This document shows positions 59,840 through 64,000 of a stretch of DNA of 64,000 bases, one piece after another (position 1 is the stretch's first letter; each line of letters starts with the position of its first letter). Source of the stretch: Closterium sp. Naga37s-1 (lineage: Eukaryota; Streptophyta; Zygnematophyceae; Desmidiales; Closteriaceae); assembly GCA_947471745.1 (NCBI GenBank), contig CANJKZ010000461.1:1121001-1185000 (forward strand), in the 5' to 3' direction. The translations under genes and the position numbers were made by a program. The notes beneath the pieces are model-generated. The model made no database searches. It saw only the letters and a program-made list of their open reading frames with translations, and was not told the DNA's origin.

Positions 59840-61600
59840 CTCAGTGTGAGGAGCAGGAGCAGGCAGCGGGGAGCCAGGCAGTAGCTGTGGCTAAGACTGG
59901 TCTGTCGGTGGATACAGGAGAGGTGGAGTGAGGCCAGTGGAAGACGGGAGACTAAGAACCTGGCGAAGGACCAAGTCAGGCGGTGGCAGGGACGACTGCG
60001 GCTGCGGGTAGAAAATCTGTCGGCGCGGGGAAGTACCCGTACCGTCAGCAGCTCCAGCACCTCCAGCTCCAGCACCCCCAGTACCTCCAGCTCCAGCACC
60101 TCCAGCACCAGCAGGTCCAGCTCTAGCACCTCCAGCTCTAGCACCTCCACCACCAGCAGCTCTAGCACCTCCAGCACCTCCACCACCAGCACCTCCAGCA
60201 CCTCCAGCACCAGTAGCTCCAACACCTTCAGCACCTCCAGCACATGTAACTCCAGCACCTCCAGCACCAGTAGCTCCAGCACCTCCAGCATCTCCAGCTC
60301 CAGCACCTCCAGCACCAGCAGCACCTCCAGCACCTCCAGCACCAGCAGCACCTCCAGCACCTCCACCTCCAGCACCTCCAACACCTCCAGCACCAGCAGC
60401 TCCAGCACCTCCAGCACCAGCAGCTCTAGCACCCCTAGTGTCAGCACCCCCAGAACCGGCACCCCCTGACTCAGCACTCCCAGAACCGTCACATGCCCAG
60501 CGCAGACACTTCACCCGTGACGGCGCCCACCAGCCACGTCGACCTCGGGATACCACCCCCGAGGTCGTCCTCGCAGACAACATCCCCGGCGACTTTCGCG
60601 CACGTCGCCCGGGTATCCTGGTTGACCGGGTATTTCGCGGTCCTCCCGCGGTTTCTCGGCCACCGCGGTCCTCCACTGCGATTTCGTGGCTCCCACGGGC
60701 CACTGCGATTTCGTGGCTGCCACGGGCCACTGCGATTTCGTGGCTGCCACGGGCCACTGCAATTTCGTGGCTGCCACGGGCCACTGCGATTTCGTGGGTG
60801 CCACGGGCCACTGCGATTTCGTGGCTCCCACGGTCGGCTCCGCCCAAGCGAGGACGGGGCCAAACACAACTCCCGTTGACAGCCGGTACATAGAAGTCGG
60901 GCGGCCTCTGAAGTCGGCCTGTACACCGTGGTCCAGGCTGAGCCTCCTCGGCGTCCCCTCCATCATCACCGGCGTCGCTGCCCTCAGCGTCCTGCTGCAT
61001 CTCAGTCGGCGTCCCAGCCGACTTCTCCCTTGCGGTCGGCTCCCCTGCCGATTGCTCCTTAATCGGCGTCGCTGCTGCCTGCTCCCCTGTCGGCTGCTGC
61101 CCTGCTGATGTCTCCTTCGCCGGCTTCACCAGGGTCGGCTGCACCTCCTCTGGCCGCTGTCGGCGTCGACTTGACTCCCACGCCGACTTGCTTGGCGCCA
61201 CGTCGGCCGCCGGCGATGCTCTTGGTCGGCGCCACAGGCGACGCCCCACTTCTCCCCTCATCGCCGGAGGCCGACACCAGAGTCAGCCCACGCAGGTCGG
61301 CCACGAGGGGAGGGGCAGGGGGTGCAGGGGGAGGGGAAGAAGGATGGACGACCTCGGCGTCCTCATCAGCAAGCTCACCGACCTCGGCGAGCAAAGGCAG
61401 CGTCACCGTCGATATGTCCGTCGGCGGGGTGGTCGGCGTCCGTCCCGACGCCGGCCCGTGCTCCGCGGGACAACGGTGCACCAGCTTCGCAGGTGCGTGC
61501 AGCTGGTTGTCGCCGTGTCGTCAGCCGCGAGGTCACTCCCCTCAGCTGGGCCAGAGGGGTCAGAGGAGACCTCCAAAGGCTCAACCAAGGGGGGTGGGTC
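59840..61600 (-). pseudogene. Element K: linker with Gly/Ala repeats and an extra segment
   Basis: 60040-60450 is the CTCCAGCACCTCCAGCACCA array also seen in C. 60480-61560 has no counterpart in C: a frame from 61261 (continuing to 59891) encodes Glu/Ala/Pro-rich sequence with [16 protein letters not shown], like the pre-RT linker of another copia lineage, followed by the 27-bp repeat. Perhaps gained by template switching. Confidence 0.5.
60668..60835. repeat. 27-bp minisatellite in element K
   Basis: Six copies of CACGGGCCACTGCGATTTCG plus TGGCTGC, encoding SHEIAVARG or TKSQWPVAA repeats on the minus strand. Confidence 0.92.
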
Positions 61601-61668
61601 GATCTAAGACACACCTGAGGGAGCAGGACCCTGCGGGGGGAGGGGGTCTACCGGAGGGGGACCTGGGA

Positions 61669-62640
61669 CTAGGAAGAGGGGCGGCGGGGAGAGCGGGGAA
61701 GACGTGTGCGGGTGGAGACGGTAGAAACAGACCGACTCGTCAAAGGTGACGTTGTGAAGACAGGACCCGGCGCGAGACAGGGTGGTAAAACTGCCAGGGC
61801 GGGGCGTCGGTGGGGAAGCCAAGGAAGACGCAGCGGAGAGTGCGAGGAGAGAGCTTGCTCGCAGTGGTATCGCGAACAAGGGAGAGCGCGCCCCAGACCC
61901 GAAACGCCAACCTCCCCCGTCCAACGCAGTGTAGGCGAGGTCTCTGGCAAAGAGACACGGGGCCAGAGGTTGAGCTGATGCGCGGCGTATCGGACCGCAA
62001 ACGGCCACATAAAATGGGGAGCAACCGCATGGATCATGGAGGTGCGGGCAACCTCTATGACTAAGCCAATGCGACGCTCAGCAACCCCATTCTGCTGTGG
62101 AGAGGCCAGAAGCGTGAACGTCTGACGGATGCCCTCCGCACGACAACAGTCCCGAAGGAGGCCGGAGGAAAACTCACCGCCTCTTTCAGAGTGCAGTCGC
62201 AGGACCTGGAGGTCCTGCTCAAACCGAGCGCTCAGCTGGCGACGAACAACGATGATCCAGTCGATCAAAACACCTCGAACATCTGCCTTGCTCCGCAAGG
62301 GGAAGACTGTGGCGCGTGTAGTCGTCAACAACCAGCAGAAAGTAGCGCTCCTGGTCTTGTCCACGGACGCGGGCTGTGCCCCACGTCCATGTGGAGAGTC
62401 TGCAGAGGAGCAGTGGTCGGTGGAAACGAGGAGGAGTGAGGAGCGGCGCGCTGCCGCCCCTCGACGCAGGGAAGACACGGTGGTGCAAGCGAGCGCGGGA
62501 GCGGGGGCAGGGACCTGGGGAGGCCAGAGACAAGGAGACGCGAGTGCATGCAACACAGGCGCGGCAGGGAGGGGTGACCAAGACGGTGGTGCCAGAGGAG
62601 AGTCTGGTGCGAGAGTAGCCAGCACGAACAAGACACAGCT
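61669..62640 (-). pseudogene. Element K: integrase
   Basis: Minus strand. Zinc-site blocks (LLWHHRLGHPSLPRL, CLPCVEGRQRAAPH) are in one frame and the core in another: VRRQLSARFEQDLQVLRLHS, ERGGEFSSGLL, SPQQNGVAERRIGL and FMWPFAVRYAAHQLNLWP. Several small deletions, for example the one that shortens VVDDYTRYTTVFPL, shift the frame. Confidence 0.88.
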
Positions 62641-62642
62641 AA

Positions 62643-64000
62643 CTAACCCGACGCAACCACCTGTGCAGACGCAGGCACCTGACCTGACGCAGCCACCTGT
62701 GCGGACTCAGTGGTCAATGTGTACAGGCTAGAACCAGGGCTCCAGGTGAACATGGTGATGTGCTTGCCAGTGCGTGAGTCCAAACAGATCGCCACACGCT
62801 CACCTCCAGGAGTAAAGGTACTGACCAATTCGTCCTGGAGGACAGCATTACTCACCAAGTTCTTAGAGAACGAGGGGATGTGGAGACCGGACAGAGAACC
62901 GGAGGGGACTGCCAGACAAGGGAGCACAGTGGAGGCTTGTGCAATGACTGGACCCCCAGAGGGGTCAGCCAGAGAGACTGGGACAGGTGCTGTGAGCGGT
63001 GTGACTGTGGTGCAATCGCGAAAGAAACAGCGAGACATGCCTGAGTCAAGTGTGAAGGTGTGCAATGCCTCAGTAGAAGCTGTACCTGCGGCAGCATACT
63101 CGCAAGCACCTAGTGCAGCAGCCTCTATACCAGCAGCGCGCGGCACATACAAGTAACAATCACCCTCAACACTAGTAACACCAGCATTGATCTTGGCAAA
63201 GTCAAGAGAAAACACATCTACCCCCTTCCCTAGCAACGCTAACCAGTTGGGGGGAACCAGCTCATCTCCGTACTCGGTGCGCCAGGCATCCTCGAGACGA
63301 CAGAACCAACGATACTCAGTGTGCCCAGTCTTCCTGCAGGGCTCACCAGTCTTAAGACCCGTGCGTCGGATGTACGGGCAACGAACATTGGCCCCAGTGG
63401 AGCCATGCTGAACCACCCACTCAAGAAGCTCCTGAGGGGTGCGTGGCTGCTGCTGCTGTCCACCCCCAGTGCCTCCGCCGCCACGAGCTGCACCACCAGT
63501 CGCCGCCCCATGGCCTCCGCCCCTACCAGCTCCACCCTGACCGCCACCCGAGCCCCCTCCGCCCACTCCACCACCTCCACCACCCCAGCCACCTCCACTG
63601 CCGCCACCACTCCCGCCACCACCACCGCCTCCACCCCCACCACCACCACCGCCACCACCCCCGCCACCACCCCCTCCAGTGCCCCACCCACCACCCTTAC
63701 CCCCCTTGCCCTTGCCGCTGCGGCGCCCCCCACTAGGAGCAGACGCAGCACCAACCTCCTCAGCACCACCACCAACCTCACCAACCTGCTCAGTCAACAG
63801 CAGCAGCAGTAGCAACGGAGGGCGCGAGAAGGGAGGGAGAACACCCTTCAAAGAAGGGGGAGCGGGGAGTGCCACGGGAGGCATCAACAGCGACGGAACT
63901 GGTCTCGGCCTCGAGGAGATGCTTCTCCAGCAAGGCAAGGGTGATATCGGTGGGGTTGAAAGTGTAAGAAAGTGGTCCCTAACGGTGCGAGTAACGAGGT
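62643..64000 (-). pseudogene. Element K: Gag C-terminal part and protease
   Basis: Minus-strand frame. The end of Gag (LLEKHLLEAETSSVAVDASR read near 63960-63880 after shifts) is followed by a poly-Gly run of over 20 residues (63570-63700), TPQELLEWVVQHGSTGANVR, and a knuckle CPYIRRTG...CRKTGHTEYRW in which the last Cys is Trp. Protease motif is FTLDSGMSRCFF (DSGM). Runs off the window. Confidence 0.85.
63570..63700. repeat. CCACCGCCA-type microsatellite coding poly-Gly
   Basis: Imperfect (CCACCN)n on plus, glycine codons on minus. The same feature is in H at 32570-32695. Confidence 0.88.

Larger units (their letters stand above)
57396..64000 (-). mobile_element. Copia element K, runs off the window
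   Basis: Minus strand, same family as B, C and H. 3' LTR 57396-57522, PPT, RNase H, RT, a long linker, integrase, protease and the C-terminal part of Gag are present; N-terminal Gag, leader and 5' LTR lie beyond 64000. Frames are broken by stops and shifts. The linker is larger than in C and holds a foreign-looking 1.1-kb segment with a 27-bp repeat. Confidence 0.9.

Noticed and set aside
60438-61749. Plus-strand frames across element K linker
   Set aside because: Antisense of copia linker and 27-bp repeat.

Overview
The window reads as nuclear DNA of a green-lineage eukaryote, most likely a streptophyte alga or another early-diverging streptophyte. The reasons are GT-AG introns with TACTAAC-like branch sites, a plant KT-type nucleotide-sugar transporter, CAP/PR-1 genes, a secreted protein with extensin-like SPPPP blocks, and many Ty1/copia elements primed by Met-tRNA-like sites. 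The organism is inferred; no rRNA, tRNA or organelle marker is present.

Most of the 64 kb is retrotransposon. Positions 1-8273 hold a copia element (B) split by a younger, apparently intact copia element (A, 334-6816, single gag-pol frame, about 1% LTR divergence, 5-bp target duplication). 8440-9027 is the 5' end of another element (L). Three small non-autonomous LTR elements (F1 9559-11019, F2 12890-14358, F3 39123-40644) each have 141-177 bp LTRs, a perfect 5-bp target duplication, a GC-rich repeat interior and no polymerase. They share terminal sequences, PPT and PBS style with the larger copia elements C (40710-47919), H (30950-34871), K (57396-end), B and L, so they look like parasites of that family. 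Copia D (21714-27394) has 247-bp LTRs and sits in an intron of a transporter pseudogene. Fragments G, I, J and M, and a decayed non-LTR (LINE) element at 18541-20470, fill much of the rest.

Host genes are few. The clearest is a five-exon nucleotide-sugar transporter (50528-54567, 360 residues when spliced). A broken paralogue lies at 20522-28089. Two CAP/PR-1 copies (28912-29400 minus, 48429-49178 plus) each carry in-frame stops. A two-exon secreted Pro/Ser/Lys-rich protein is at 55231-56341 (minus). The transporter and CAP copies seem to derive from an old segmental duplication whose parts were later re-ordered.

The most unusual patterns are the non-autonomous LTR trio with hairpin repeats just after the primer site; the tandem duplication of exon pieces in the transporter, where all five exons have partial copies next to them; and an array of mini exon/intron units at 11.0-11.6 kb. 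Minisatellites are frequent, both inside element coding regions and between elements.
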